Positions 25,212 to 36,176 of a stretch of 64,000 nt of DNA are shown here, one piece after another. Below the pieces are notes generated by a model. That model saw only the letters and a program-made list of their open reading frames with translations. It searched no databases and was not told where the DNA came from. Every line of letters begins with the position of its first letter. The first letter of the stretch is position 1. The stretch is taken from positions 8,262,501 to 8,326,500 of the forward strand of contig NC_132979.1 of assembly GCF_047496725.1 (NCBI RefSeq), in the 5' to 3' direction. This DNA is from Anoplolepis gracilipes. Taxonomy: Eukaryota > Arthropoda > Insecta > Hymenoptera > Formicidae. A program made the translations under genes and the position numbers.

Positions 25212-26996
25212 TGAAATACGAGGCCCCGCCAGAGAGGATTAGATTGAACTTTGACCAACCACCGACCTTTAATTTCCTCTTAGACTTCTTAATTGCATCC
25301 TCGGCCGCGTAACGTGCATTTAGCTTCAATGGAATTGAGCCGTGAAAGCGGACTCGACCGGGTAATAATTCGAGGGGAAAATCGCGTACGTCAAACGTGA
25401 CGTGAAAAGAGTTGCATCTGCGCTGGATATGGAGAAAAAAAATTCGAGACGATCCGCATTAGCTATTCATGAAAGTCAAACATCACCGTTCAATCGTCTA
25501 TGTTTAATCTGTCCAATCTGTTCGCGTTAACCCCTTGTGTGACCCTTGAAATCGGTCATCATAGTATTGAAAAAGAAAAAAAAAATCAATAAAAGAGACA
25601 ATGTAAAGTTTTCAATTAAAAAAATTGTAATTCAAAGTAACTTTTAAAAGTAAACAAATTAACAATTAAAATAACACAAAAAACTGTCGCGAGAAAAATA
25701 TATTATTAAAAAATATATATACGTATATTTAATAATCATATGTTATATAATTAAATAAAGTTTTATTCTGAAATTAATGTAAATTGAATGTCTCATAAAT
25801 AAAAATTCGACAGAGAGTTGAAAAATATTTGGCATTTTAAAGTTTCTACGAGAGAAATACGATTTCGAAATAAAATGACAGTGACATATGTACTACGAAA
25901 TGCGTTCACGCGCGAGAGCTGTAACGTCAATGAGGCAATTTCGATGCGACGTAATATCAAAATCGAGGAAAGTATCAAGAGACGGGACGATTTTTTCGCG
26001 TTGACATAAGCCGAGTCGTATTGAAAAGTCGACAGCAAGCAAAGGCGGTCTCTCGACGTTACGGCTCTAGGCTTCAATTTAAAAAATTAGCACCTTCAGG
26101 TCGGAAAAGAGAGAAATGTAGGTGCATGAAGATCCATATGGCCGAGGGCGTTTTAATTTAAATAAAACTGACTGTTTTGTATATCCCATCCACCCCGCTT
26201 GCAACGAAACACAGGACGTTTTAATCCAATTCGCGCCGCCTTTAATCCTTCGACACGTTCGCGCGGCCGGCTGTCTCGCATGTAACCGAGTTTTCAGATT
26301 GAATTTTCAAGGTTACACCGCAAATCCCCCGTCCGGCTACCCCCGGTGGGTTTCTCCCTTTCTTCCGCCGGTCAATTGGGAGATTCGCAGAGAGCGGCTG
26401 GCACTCTCGTTGCTTTCGAGAGAAAGCACGTAGTAGACAGAGTAAATAAATCACAATACGTCGCCGTAAGGTATCCTGCACGTTTGTGCATTCAGTACGA
26501 GAATTTAGGGGGAACATGTAAATTATGCTCTCTATCAGATACGAGAGTTTGTTGAACCTCCGTAAAATCAACGCTATCACAAATTCCAGAGCCTTTTTGC
26601 TTTTCATATTACAGTATTTATCTAATAAGCCAAAATAATCAAGGAACACGGTATGCTAATAAATATTATTATTATATAAATATATTTAAATGTTACATAT
26701 ATATATATACATAATTATTGTTATTATTTAATAATTATTAAATATTTTTTATAATTATGTATAGAATAATACAATGTTATATAAGTATAAAGTAATAATA
26801 AAAATTCTAAATATATAATTGGAAACTTTTATATATATATATATATTCTCTTTATCTCTATACTATTGCTATCCTACTTGTATTATTAATCTTATTTCAT
26901 CAGTATCATGACTAATAAGGTCATAATTACTTTAACTTATTATAGGTAAGGCAATTTTTTACTCGTGTGAAAGAAAAGTGTAGTGTAGAATTAGTA

Positions 26997-27022
26997 TTTT
27001 TTTTTTTTTTTTTTTTTTTTTT
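26997..27022 (+). repeat. Poly-T run (26 bp)
   Basis: An uninterrupted run of 26 T. Confidence 0.9.
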
Positions 27023-27666
27023 GCATACACGAATAATTACCAATACATCGCGAAGATCTAGTAACTTACATTTTCTAATATTCCGACTCTCATTGCACGG
27101 ATTTTTTGTGGACGAAAAAAACGAATTAATGGACTTAAATCGGTCAAGAGTTACATCCTTTTTTTTTAATTCAATGAACTCTATATACGCGGCACAAATT
27201 ATAGAGGGAAAATGTCGAATTCTTGATTCTCTCTTAACACAATTCTCGATTCGTCTATTATGCATGGAAATGAATTTAACTTACTTAACTTACTTATTGA
27301 TAACGAATTATTGATGTCTTCAAAATTTAATGCTCGAGTTTTCTTCTGCATAAATATTTTTAACACGAGAAGCGACTAAGATATTTATAATCAATTAAAA
27401 TTGACACTTGATTCTTTTTATAAAAAAGGTAATACAACGTTTATGGTGCTTTGTACAGTTCTGGAAGTGTAGCGAGACAAATAACTCTGTCATACTTGAA
27501 AATAGTTGGCAAATATTCCTTCTACTCGTGGGGACATTTTAATTTTCAAATCAGTTATCTCTCGGTTTGCGTTAAATGTTTGTTAGTTACGTATTTACGT
27601 AACACAATTGAATTACACTCACACGCGCGTGGAATGCTAACGAGTACGTTGAAAACGCGTCGCACC

Positions 27667-27704
27667 GAGAGAGAAAGAGAAAGAGAAAGAGAGAGAGAGA
27701 GAGA
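27667..27704 (+). repeat. (GA)n/(GAAA) tract
   Basis: GA-rich tract with regular GAAAGA interruptions, then pure GA. Confidence 0.9.
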
Positions 27705-28720
27705 CCCAGTGCGAGACATACATTTCCGCGCTTAATTTGTAACGCGATCCTGACGCGAGGCTGAAACACGACTTTCGGAGAACACATTACGCGTGACTGC
27801 GTAGTCCGCGTCGTGAATTTCACGACGTCAGACATATTCAACTCCAGTTAACTCTAGTATACAAGGTGTTTCGCGATATCGCATTATATAACTTCGAGAT
27901 CTGATTTCAAAAACAATTCCAAAATTAAAACTGTTACATTGACACAATTTTGCATAATATAGTGCGATTATGTGAAATACCTCGCAACTTCAGAAACATT
28001 CCGTTAAACGAAAAAGTTTTGTCAACTTTTCTGCAGCAAAAATTCGTTTGTCAACTTTGTAAATCGATACTTTTCCAGTTCTGTTTATCTTGTAAGAGCG
28101 TCGTAATTATTTTATTGTTTAAGAGCCCAGTCTAGCAGTATGAAAAGTTAATGATTTTTGGGAATTTTTTTTTTAAGAAAATTAGAAATTAATTTTGTAG
28201 TATATTGTAATTGATATTTAAATAATACATCGGTATTTTTAGATCTTGGATATTTTGCTTTTTGTTCAAACGAGCTTGTGTGTAATATGTTAAAAAATGC
28301 ATGATTTAATGACGATGTGACATGCTACTCCTCGTCTAATTATCTGAAATGAAAAAACTCGTCTAGTTTTATTCCGTAGGATATTTATGGAGTACTGCAC
28401 CTTTAATTTCATTAAAAGAAATTGAAAAATAACAAAGTAATGTCATTTTAAAATTAGATATTTCAATTTTACTGAAAATTTATTTCTTAGAGATAAAAAA
28501 AAATAGTAGATATTAATTTGTTAAATTTTAATTCGATTTAATATCCCACAAAAATATTCTGCATTATATGCATTTTTAAATAAAAAAAAAAAAATAAATA
28601 AATATCCAAGATTTAAAAATTCTGTCGTTTTAACATCAATAAAAAACATATGTAAAACGTCAAATAAATTTCTAGCATTCTTAAAAAAAAACTCGTCAAA
28701 ATCATCAATTTTTCATCCTA

Positions 28721-28722
<2 letters not shown>

Positions 28723-28763
<41 letters not shown>
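28723..28763 (+). repeat. Poly-A run (41 bp)
   Basis: The longest homopolymer in the window, 41 A. Such runs are often unstable or mis-sized in assemblies. Confidence 0.9.
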
Positions 28764-28766
<3 letters not shown>

Positions 28767-29690
28767 GCTAGAAGCTCTCAATTGAAACAACGTTGAAACG
28801 TTTTTATCAACAAATCTATAGGATGTATACCCTGCCCGTTCAGGAAGAAAGCCCTCTCACCGTGCGGAAACGCAATCCGCGTGTCACGCGCGGGCTCGGG
28901 TGGGGGGATACTAGAAAAATAAAAGTGGAAATGTAATATAGGCTCTTTGTTGCGGTCTGAAGTCTACTCGCTTCCTCTACACCCCCTTACTGCTATGTCT
29001 CTCTCTCTCTCTTTCTCTCGACCTTTTCTTATAACATACGCGCCTCCTCTCTCCATCGTCCACTTTCGGCCCTCACCGCCAACAATGACACTATAGAAAA
29101 CCGCGGGGGATAATATGGACAGGGATGAAATCGATTTCACCCCTGATCCCTGATGCCGCAAAATATCCCGCCCCCCCCCCTTCACCCTCTCCCTCTCTCT
29201 TTCTCTCTTTCTCGAGCCGCATCACCTTTGATTCAGCGAAATTCGAGACGTCTTTCCACGCCACTCCACCATTGTTTCACGTGGGAAGAGACGCGTATAA
29301 GGGGAATAAAGGAGGGAGTTTATCGAGAAATTCGAAACGTCCTCTTCCTCTCGTTCAGCCTTCCCTCTTCCTCCTTCGTGCCCTTATACCACATATCTCA
29401 CCCTCCTGTCGAGCAGATCCCTCGCTAACCGGGGGATCTGCCGATATCGAATTTCGAGTCGATGTATTTGACAAAACTTTTTTTTTCTCCTTTTCGTCGA
29501 GTAGAGCAGCTCGTAGAAGTACTTTTTGTTCGATCGCGATGTCGAAAGAGCGCTCGATTCGATCAACTCGCGTTTCTCAGTCCTTTCGAGATACGAGAAA
29601 CTGGTCTGCTCTCCTTTTGATCCCTCCTCTCAATTCGTAGCGCGTATTTAAACGTAATGAAAAACGTTCAATTTTCTTCTCACGTTGAAC

Positions 29691-30424
29691 GCGATCTATT
29701 AAACGAATTAAGTATATGTCAATTTTTAACGAATCTTGATTGAGAATCGCTCTTTACGATCAATTTTACACACAATTATTCCAACACTGCTTTGTAAAAT
29801 TTATTTTTTCCATCTGTCAAAATTAGTAAAATTAACTTTTTTTTCCTCCTACGTTTAATGTTTAAATCTTGTAATAATTAAAAAATACTCTATATTAAAA
29901 AAATAATTTATTTCCTTGTATATCACAATTTTTTTTTTAATTCAGCGATCTATTAAACGAATCAAAATATTATATATATTAATTTTGGATAAATTTTGAT
30001 TGAGATCGATTTTTACACACGTCAATTATTTCAACACTGGTTCATAATATTCATTTTTCCCATCTGTGAAAATTAGTTTTTTCCCTGCGTTTAATATTTA
30101 AATCGTCTGATAATTTTAAAATTCTTCAATTAAAATATTCTAAATTAAAAAAATATTAAAAAATTTCTCTGTACATCAAAATTTAAAAAAAACATTCGCA
30201 ATTTGTTAAACGAATCAAATATATATTAATTTTGGACGAATTTTGATTGAGATCGAGTTTACACGGGTCAATTATTCCAACACTGGTTCGTAAAATTTAT
30301 ATTTTCCCCGTTTGTTAAAATTAACTTTTTTCCGTTTAACCTTTGTATTTTCTGTTAATTTAAAAATATTTTACTCTTAAAAGACTTTAAATTAAAAAAT
30401 AATTGAAAGTTTCTTTGTATATCA
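29691..30424 (+). repeat. Degenerate tandem repeat, about 253-bp unit, three copies
   Basis: Each unit begins near GCGATCTATTAAACGAAT (29691, 29945, and a diverged GCAATTTGTTAAACGAAT at 30198). It continues with TTTTGATTGAGATCG, CAATTATTCCAACACTG, a short TTTTCCCATCTGTGAAAATT-like block and an AT-rich tail. Copies differ by many substitutions and small gaps, so the array is old. A related fragment, with ACACACAATCATCTCAAC then CGTATAAAATTTATTTTTC, occurs near 31494-31534. Confidence 0.8.
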
Positions 30425-30513
30425 AAATTGAAAAAAGTGCATCGTCGTTCGCGAAAGCGATTGCTAGGAAAAAAATATAGGATGGGAGGAGCCCCACAAA
30501 ATGAAATCAAATG

Positions 30514-30537
30514 ACCGCATTCAGCGGTGAATGCGGT
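30514..30537 (+). repeat. Perfect 10-bp stem, 4-nt loop hairpin
   Basis: ACCGCATTCA is followed by the loop GCGG and then TGAATGCGGT, the exact reverse complement. It lies in a short GC-rich unique patch just downstream of the degenerate tandem array. It could be a small structured RNA, a protein-binding palindrome or chance. Confidence 0.6.
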
Positions 30538-31044
30538 ACTCGGGGCGGAATTACGTGGCGGATCCGCATGCTACGGTAAGATGTTGCACCTGGGACTCCC
30601 ATGTCGAATTGTGAGCACGTCGTTCCCTGTGGCAGCGCAGGCGGTTTCGGGTACTTTAAGTGTCACGATGAATCCTTCTCACTCCGAATGAATGAACAAA
30701 CGTGCGTTGTCGCCAAGAGCAAAGCGATTAAACGAGAGAATCATATGTCGCGAATAATACACACATGTATCTATTATATACGTGGGTTCACGTGTATCTC
30801 CTAGTTGGTGTCGTATTGCAGGCATGTAACCCGAATTATGGGTTAAACGATCGATATTGTTTATTACCCTGGATATTTGGAACGTCGAAAATGGAATTTT
30901 GTAATATGATATGTAATTAAAAGAAAAACAAGAGGAACCTCTTAAATTTTCAACGTGCCAAAGCTCGCGGGAATAATGTCACGATGAGTTTAAAATTTCA
31001 AAACATTAAGAAAATAACAGTAGTAAAATACATAGCGAAGAACA

Positions 31045-31290
31045 TTGAGAAGAGAGGCAAACTTTCTCGCGACGGAATTATTGTGCGATATAACAGATTT
31101 AGAGATACATTTTGCCGAGCTGTTTATACTGTCCCCGACATCAGTCGCGGAAATCCTTGAACGTTTGCCAACGCAAGTCCATAAAGATATTCAGGATCAA
31201 AGAAATTTCAAACTAGAACGATTTCACATTGACAACTGCGACGTTCTATGTAATATAGTCGCTGTATATAGATATATTTTGACAGATTAA
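31045..31290 (+). CDS. Weak candidate open frame, unknown product
   Basis: The frame is open from a stop at 31033 to TAA at 31288, 84 codons, and has no ATG near its start (it begins with TTG if translated alone). The translation has an even, protein-like mix of leucine, isoleucine and acidic residues, with FAELFILSPTSVAEILERLP in the middle, and is free of the low-complexity runs seen elsewhere. I recognise no domain. It might be a decayed exon or chance; I favour chance. Confidence 0.12.
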   Translation: MRREANFLATELLCDITDLEIHFAELFILSPTSVAEILERLPTQVHKDIQDQRNFKLERFHIDNCDVLCNIVAVYRYILTD

Positions 31291-32624
31291 AAAAAAATAG
31301 GATAGGAGACAGTCACGTAATATTATGTAAATTATAAAATACTCACTTTTTGCAGAGCAAATAAAAAATCGCAAAATTTCCAAGAAAAATGACGGTCACT
31401 CACCTGCAACAAAAATATTGAAAATTTATTATATTATTATATTATTCAAATTTTTGAATTAATATTCTCAAGAATCACAATAGACCTAGTTTTCACACAC
31501 AATCATCTCAACCGTATAAAATTTATTTTTCTTCGGAAATCTTAATTTGTGACGTCCAAGCCGCTTTATTAATAGATAATATCATATCGATCGCGCAAAA
31601 GAAGCTTGTTTACGTCTTTTACGGCAGATCACGCTCGATTAAAACTCTGTCGCAAACACACTATACGTGTGCGGGAAGGGGTTAACGTTCGCGATAAAGA
31701 GCGCCGAGAAATTTTATGGGAAAAAACATCTAAGATGAATCGCATCGAACGGAAGGCACTTTCCATCCAAGAACGACAAGTGGTCGATGTTGCACGCTGA
31801 TAGGAAGATGTTGAGAAAGCAAAACGTTCTTAGGACCAAGGACGGTTATTTTTAACTCTCAACTATACGGGTGGGGAAAGTCTAGATTTAGTGCTGACAC
31901 TTTATGGATTAAAATGAGGGCATATTTAATCTTTACTGCGCAGATCAATATATATATATATATATGTATAATTTTTTAAATATTTAATTTCTTGTAATAT
32001 TTCTGATTTTAGATGCTTTTAAAATTATTTAAAATCTTTTTAAATCTTATATTTGTAGAACTTTACATATAGATATATTCTCGAAAGTATCTGAATTATA
32101 AATTTTTCTTTTATAAATATTAATAAAAATTCTATAAAAACTTTCAAAATTTTATAATAAATTTTCATATAACATTTTTGTACAGCATGAATCTTTGATA
32201 TTATTTTACAATAATGTAATTAATATACTTGCAGCTACTGTGCTCTTCCATTTCACAATTCGAGTGACTGACAACTTAGAATTTTGAAATTTAAAATACC
32301 TACATTTATGTTGACAATCGAATTTCTCGTAATCGAGAACCGACTTGTACCTCTTCTCTTTCGAGGCTGTATACAATCTATCTCTCTGACATAATGCGCA
32401 ATTACATTACGCGACGGCCCTTCTGCGATAAGACATAAAGGGGAAACTAGATCCCTTCCTAGGACGCGAAACGTAAGAGGCCCTCCGATATCCCTTCGTC
32501 CTTTACGACGTAGGGTGCTGTCCTCCCGTTTGTATTCTCGGGACGCGACAGGGAAGGAAGGAAGGTAAAACGACCGGTCGGCCAACCAAAGGACACGCAC
32601 GCAGGATATCACACAAGTCCAGGA

Positions 32625-32628
<4 letters not shown>

Positions 32629-32655
<27 letters not shown>
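32629..32655 (+). repeat. (GTC)n trinucleotide repeat
   Basis: About nine CGT/GTC triplets. It would code for polyaspartate or polyarginine depending on strand and frame, but there is no gene context. Confidence 0.9.
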
Positions 32656-32887
32656 GTGCCCTCTTCCTGCGACGCGAGGTATTGATCCTGTTTGCCATCG
32701 CGGGCTTTAGTATTTGGCGCGCAAACTTTTGCGAAAACGTGTCCCGCATGCTCGCGGCACCCCATAATTGTAGATTCAAAGGATATAATTCGAAAGAGGG
32801 ACCGAGAGGGATGAGAGTAGAAAAGAGAGCGAAAAAGGGAAGAGCGGGCGCCCCCCCTGGTCCCCCGAGATTTTGTGCGCTATTGAA

Positions 32888-32900
32888 GGGGGGGGGGGGG
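32888..32900 (+). repeat. Poly-G run (13 bp)
   Basis: Thirteen consecutive G in a GC-rich, purine-rich patch. Confidence 0.9.
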
Positions 32901-33040
32901 CAGAAGAGGAGACGTCGAAATGCGAAGGGCTGTCTAACGAAGTGAAAATTGACCATAATTTTTTTTTTTTTTCGTCAGATGTATGATTTACTGCCGACAT
33001 CGCTATCGTCCAGTAATATCATTTATATAAATATTTTTTT

Positions 33041-33045
<5 letters not shown>

Positions 33046-33074
<29 letters not shown>
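33046..33074. repeat. (TA)n microsatellite
   Basis: A TA tract preceded by a T run. Confidence 0.9.
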
Positions 33075-33085
<11 letters not shown>

Positions 33086-34619
33086 AAAAATTCTCTCTGC
33101 GTTCAATTTGACAGAAAAAAATTTTCGGCGAATAAAATGGTTCTTACATAATTTTATAATATTTTATCATATTATTCACCGCGAAGTAAATTTGCTCGCT
33201 TCAAATTAAACGAATGATTCGTGCTACTTCGACGATAAAAATACTAGGAGCTCGAGGTAAGTTGCCGAGCTCTAACTTTGTTTCTGAAGCAGCGCATAAA
33301 TCTAATCTCATCTGATCTGATCTGTTCGAGAGAGAAGCTCGATCGACGGATATCTTCTGGCACAAGAGAGAAAGAAGGTGGGGGAGGGGACCCCGCCCAC
33401 CTTCATCACTCGAGATCACGTCGAGAAATCCAGGGCCTCCCGCGCGATAGGTTTTCCCTAATTCTTAATTCGCACTCTCGTCTCCAAGGATACACTACGT
33501 GAAGTGAACTCCGGTAGGACTTTCCCCTCTCGCTTAGATGCCTCGGAAAGAAGGATTATCGGGCTGTAATTAACGTCGAAGCTGCCGCGGGGGCTACCGG
33601 GACCTTATTGGCCGATGATCCGATAATACGCGCGGTAAACCGTAAAAGTAACGGGTCCCTTGCACTCGCGTATCAAATTTCGCTCTACCACAGACCGGTG
33701 CTCTTCTTTCCCGCCTAATTTGGAGAAAAGTCGAGAAGGCGTGAGAGATGAAGCTTTCTCCAAGAGATCGATATAAGGTGACAGCTCCGTGGAGCTGATA
33801 ATATATCAAGAGAAATATGAAAAAGAAAGCTACGTTAAAAAAATTCAATTAAATTGCAGAAAATAAACAATTCTAAAATAAAGATAGCATCAAGTTTTTA
33901 CATCTAATGTCAATAGATTGCTTAAATTATTATTATTAAACATATATTGTACATATATTACAATTATTAATAAATATACAATATATTATAAATGTATATA
34001 ATATATATCATAAATAAGTAAATAAATACATATATATATATATATTGTATATATTGTAAATATGTACAATAAAAATAATCCAAATCCAAATATGAAATAT
34101 ATAAAGCTAAAATGGACAAATTATGCGGGGCGGTTGAATAATTCAGAGTTAATAGAATAGCTGTCTCTCACGCCTAACTCATTAAACCGGAGGAGAGGGA
34201 GATGCGCTAATTTTCGCGAAAGTTTGTTCCTGTCGGAATTGTACGAATATGAACTGTCGAAAATTATCTCTCGTTGAAATATATCGTACCAACGATCTCC
34301 AATTAATTAAACGCCGCGTGCATACTCGCGGTTTATGCATAATCTGATTCAGAATGAACGCATAGTAAAATATTTACCGCTATTTAATATTCTAACATAA
34401 ACATACCGATTGCTATTTCTAAGGAAATTTATGAAGATAATAGGGAGTTTGCATGATTTTGAAAAACAAATGCATTTTATAATTTATATATAGTTTTAAA
34501 TGTAATTATTTTTTTCGTAATTTTTTAATGCAAATTAAGCGAGGAAATCTATAATAAAAATTACATTATTTGAAATTGTCGAATACGATCCGGAAACGAC
34601 CGGTCCTCCCGAACGCGAT

Positions 34620-34629
34620 GTGACGTCAC
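34620..34629. promoter_or_regulatory. CRE-like palindrome upstream of the THAP frame
   Basis: GTGACGTCAC contains the full TGACGTCA site. The same 10-mer occurs at 34923-34932 inside the same element, so it may be part of the element's promoter or a subterminal transposase-binding repeat. Confidence 0.35.
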
Positions 34630-34760
34630 AGTGCATTATCTACATTCGGGGAGACGCTAATAGCGCTAAATAGCGTGAAATATCGTCTCCTCAAACCTAA
34701 TCAATATATACAGTGACAACACACTATTTTTATTTATTAAAATATCCAGTTATTGTGAAA

Positions 34761-34868
34761 ATGGGCAAAGGTAACACGTATAAAACCTGTTTTGTATCTC
34801 TATGTAAAAGTACAACAATTAAAACACCCAATAAATTGTTTTTCTTTGTACCTCGAGATCAAGAATGA
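34761..34868 (+). pseudogene. Truncated THAP zinc-finger N-terminus of a transposase
   Basis: ATG GGC AAA begins a 35-residue frame that ends in TGA at 34866-34868. It opens MGKGNTYKTC, has the C-x4-C spacing at residues 10 and 15, then a threonine-, lysine-rich loop and FFFVPRD at residues 27-33. That order matches the start of THAP domains, C2CH DNA-binding modules of about 80-90 residues. The second half of the domain and any catalytic region are missing, because downstream sequence is unrelated AT-rich DNA leading to the right terminus. It cannot make a functional transposase. Confidence 0.65.
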
Positions 34869-34922
34869 CCGAATATCGCAATACAGAATACAGAAAACAA
34901 ACGTTTGAAACTATTGCGCCCT

Positions 34923-34932
34923 GTGACGTCAC
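34923..34932. promoter_or_regulatory. Second CRE-like palindrome in the THAP element
   Basis: GTGACGTCAC repeated, here followed by GCACTCC, while the first copy is followed by AGTGCATT. Confidence 0.3.
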
Positions 34933-35112
34933 GCACTCCAACCAATCAAAATCGTTTTCTCGAAATTTAAATTTTATTAAATTTTAATTTAATTTTTTAA
35001 TACCTTTCTATTGATTAAAATTTAAAATTTTCTTATAAATAAATTTATAATAATATACATTTAAATTACATATATAAAAAAATGTATTTTTGTTTTAATG
35101 CAAACTCCCTAT

Positions 35113-35711
35113 TCTCGGCTATGATAATTGTTTAACCAAATTCAGTCAAGTATCTGTAGAATTTTTTTTTTCTTTTTTTTTTCTGAAATCACGATTCTCT
35201 ATCGCTTTCGTAATCGCGAAAAACGAATAAAATAAGTCGGATGCTCTCCTTTTTTTTTCTTTGCAGAAATAAAAGCGTTCGAGTGCCGCGGGGTCAATTA
35301 AGAGATTCGATGGCGGGAAAGTCGCATTCACACGAACGTTCCAACATCGTAGACATGAAACACACGTGTGTCCGACTTGCTTGTTTTTGCGTTGCCTTTA
35401 ACGCGACGTGTATTTGAGCCACAGACAGATAAGGCTGTCGTAGCTCCTGTCTGCGGCGGCGATATCTCTGGGCTTTGTGCCAGTTTCGGTCCGCATCTTC
35501 ACGGAACCCAACAGACGCAGGGACAAAGAGACGTCGCGCAAAAACACATGGGAACGAAATTTATCGGCGGGAGAGAAAATGCGCAATCTGATAATCGAAA
35601 GGAAAAATCCTACGAAAATGTAATTCCGATTCCGTACGAACCTTGAAGAGTCAACTGTTCTGTAGAGATAAATCAAGAATATATTTGTACAAAAATATAT
35701 ATTGCATCTTC
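35113..35711. other. Non-coding stretch
   Basis: Unique sequence with T-rich runs (35161-35182) and a GC-richer part (35340-35640) open on both strands. The plus-strand frame (35368-35646) has no recognisable domain. Confidence 0.5.
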
Positions 35712-36176
35712 GAGGAGATGTCTACTCGAATATTTTCTGATTTGGTATTTTTGTTCGAAATTCCAGACGAAGAAAATATTTAAATGATTTTTTAAAAATA
35801 AGTTTTGTTCATTGTATTTTTTGTTCAATGTTTTTCACTCATACAAAGGAAATATACATGGAGCTACTTAAATTTCAAGTGCTATAAATTTACAAATATA
35901 CAGAAAAGAAATTGAATAGCTTTAAGATAAAAATTTTCAACTTTCATAACATTTTAATTTTTATTACTAAAAATTAAAATAAAGAATATATACTGCATAT
36001 TTAACATTTTGTTCAGATATTGAATATATAAACAGAGATCAGATATATTTATAAGATACAGTGTAAGAGCAAAATGATTAAAGAGAAGATATTTATTTAA
36101 GTTTCTTGAGTCCCAAAAAGATTTTCCAACGATTTCAGGTTTTCTATGTTTTTTTTAGAAACCCTTATACATCCTA
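35712..36176 (+). mobile_element. CAGGATGT dispersed family, copy 3
   Basis: The left end is GAGGAGATGTCTACTCGAAT. Internal blocks TTTTTCACTCATAC, TTTCAAGTGCTATAAATTTA, TTTTCAACTTTCATAACATT and AAAGAATATATACTGCATAT follow in the same order as in the other copies. The right end is TTTTCTATGTTTTTTTTAGA then TTATACATCCTAGG. No coding capacity. Confidence 0.75.

Larger units (their letters stand above)
25212..29690. other. Non-coding stretch with simple repeats
   Basis: No gene is supported. The stretch contains GC-richer islands at 25210-25560, 26100-26550 and 28790-29640, a 26-bp poly-T run (26997-27022), a GA tract (27667-27704), a 41-bp poly-A run (28723-28763), and a weak inverted pair around GATCTTGGATATTTT (near 28243) and AATATCCAAGATTTAAAA (near 28600). 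Confidence 0.6.
30425..34442. other. Non-coding stretch with a hairpin, simple repeats and one weak open frame
   Basis: No confident gene. The stretch contains a 24-nt hairpin (30514-30537), a weak open frame (31045-31290), a GTC trinucleotide tract (32629-32655), a 13-bp G run (32888-32900), a TA tract (33046-33074) and AT-rich partly palindromic sequence at 33930-34090. Confidence 0.6.
34443..35109 (+). mobile_element. Deleted THAP-encoding DNA transposon
   Basis: GGGAGTTTGCAT at the left end pairs exactly with ATGCAAACTCCC at the right end, and TA lies directly outside both (34441-34442 and 35110-35111). The interior holds an ATG at 34761 starting a THAP-like peptide. Two copies of GTGACGTCAC (34620-34629 and 34923-34932) flank that start. 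The coding part is truncated after 35 codons, so this is an internally deleted copy. THAP fingers are known from P elements and from several other transposon families. The 2-bp TA flank argues against a standard P element, which makes 8-bp duplications; the family therefore stays open. Confidence 0.75.

Noticed and set aside
28236..28620. Weak inverted pair around ATCTTGGATATTT
   Set aside because: Only about 15 bp pair well and the surroundings are extremely AT-rich, so an element cannot be claimed.
28723..28763. Poly-A run as a retroposon tail
   Set aside because: No target duplication and no SINE- or LINE-like body upstream; long homopolymers are common throughout this window.
29125..29640. 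171-codon open frame
   Set aside because: Overlaps CT-rich low-complexity DNA; the serine-, leucine- and phenylalanine-rich translation reflects TCTC repeats.
33930..34090. AT-rich palindromic stretch with ATATTGTACATAT-type pairs
   Set aside because: Pairing is expected from almost pure A/T composition with TA runs.
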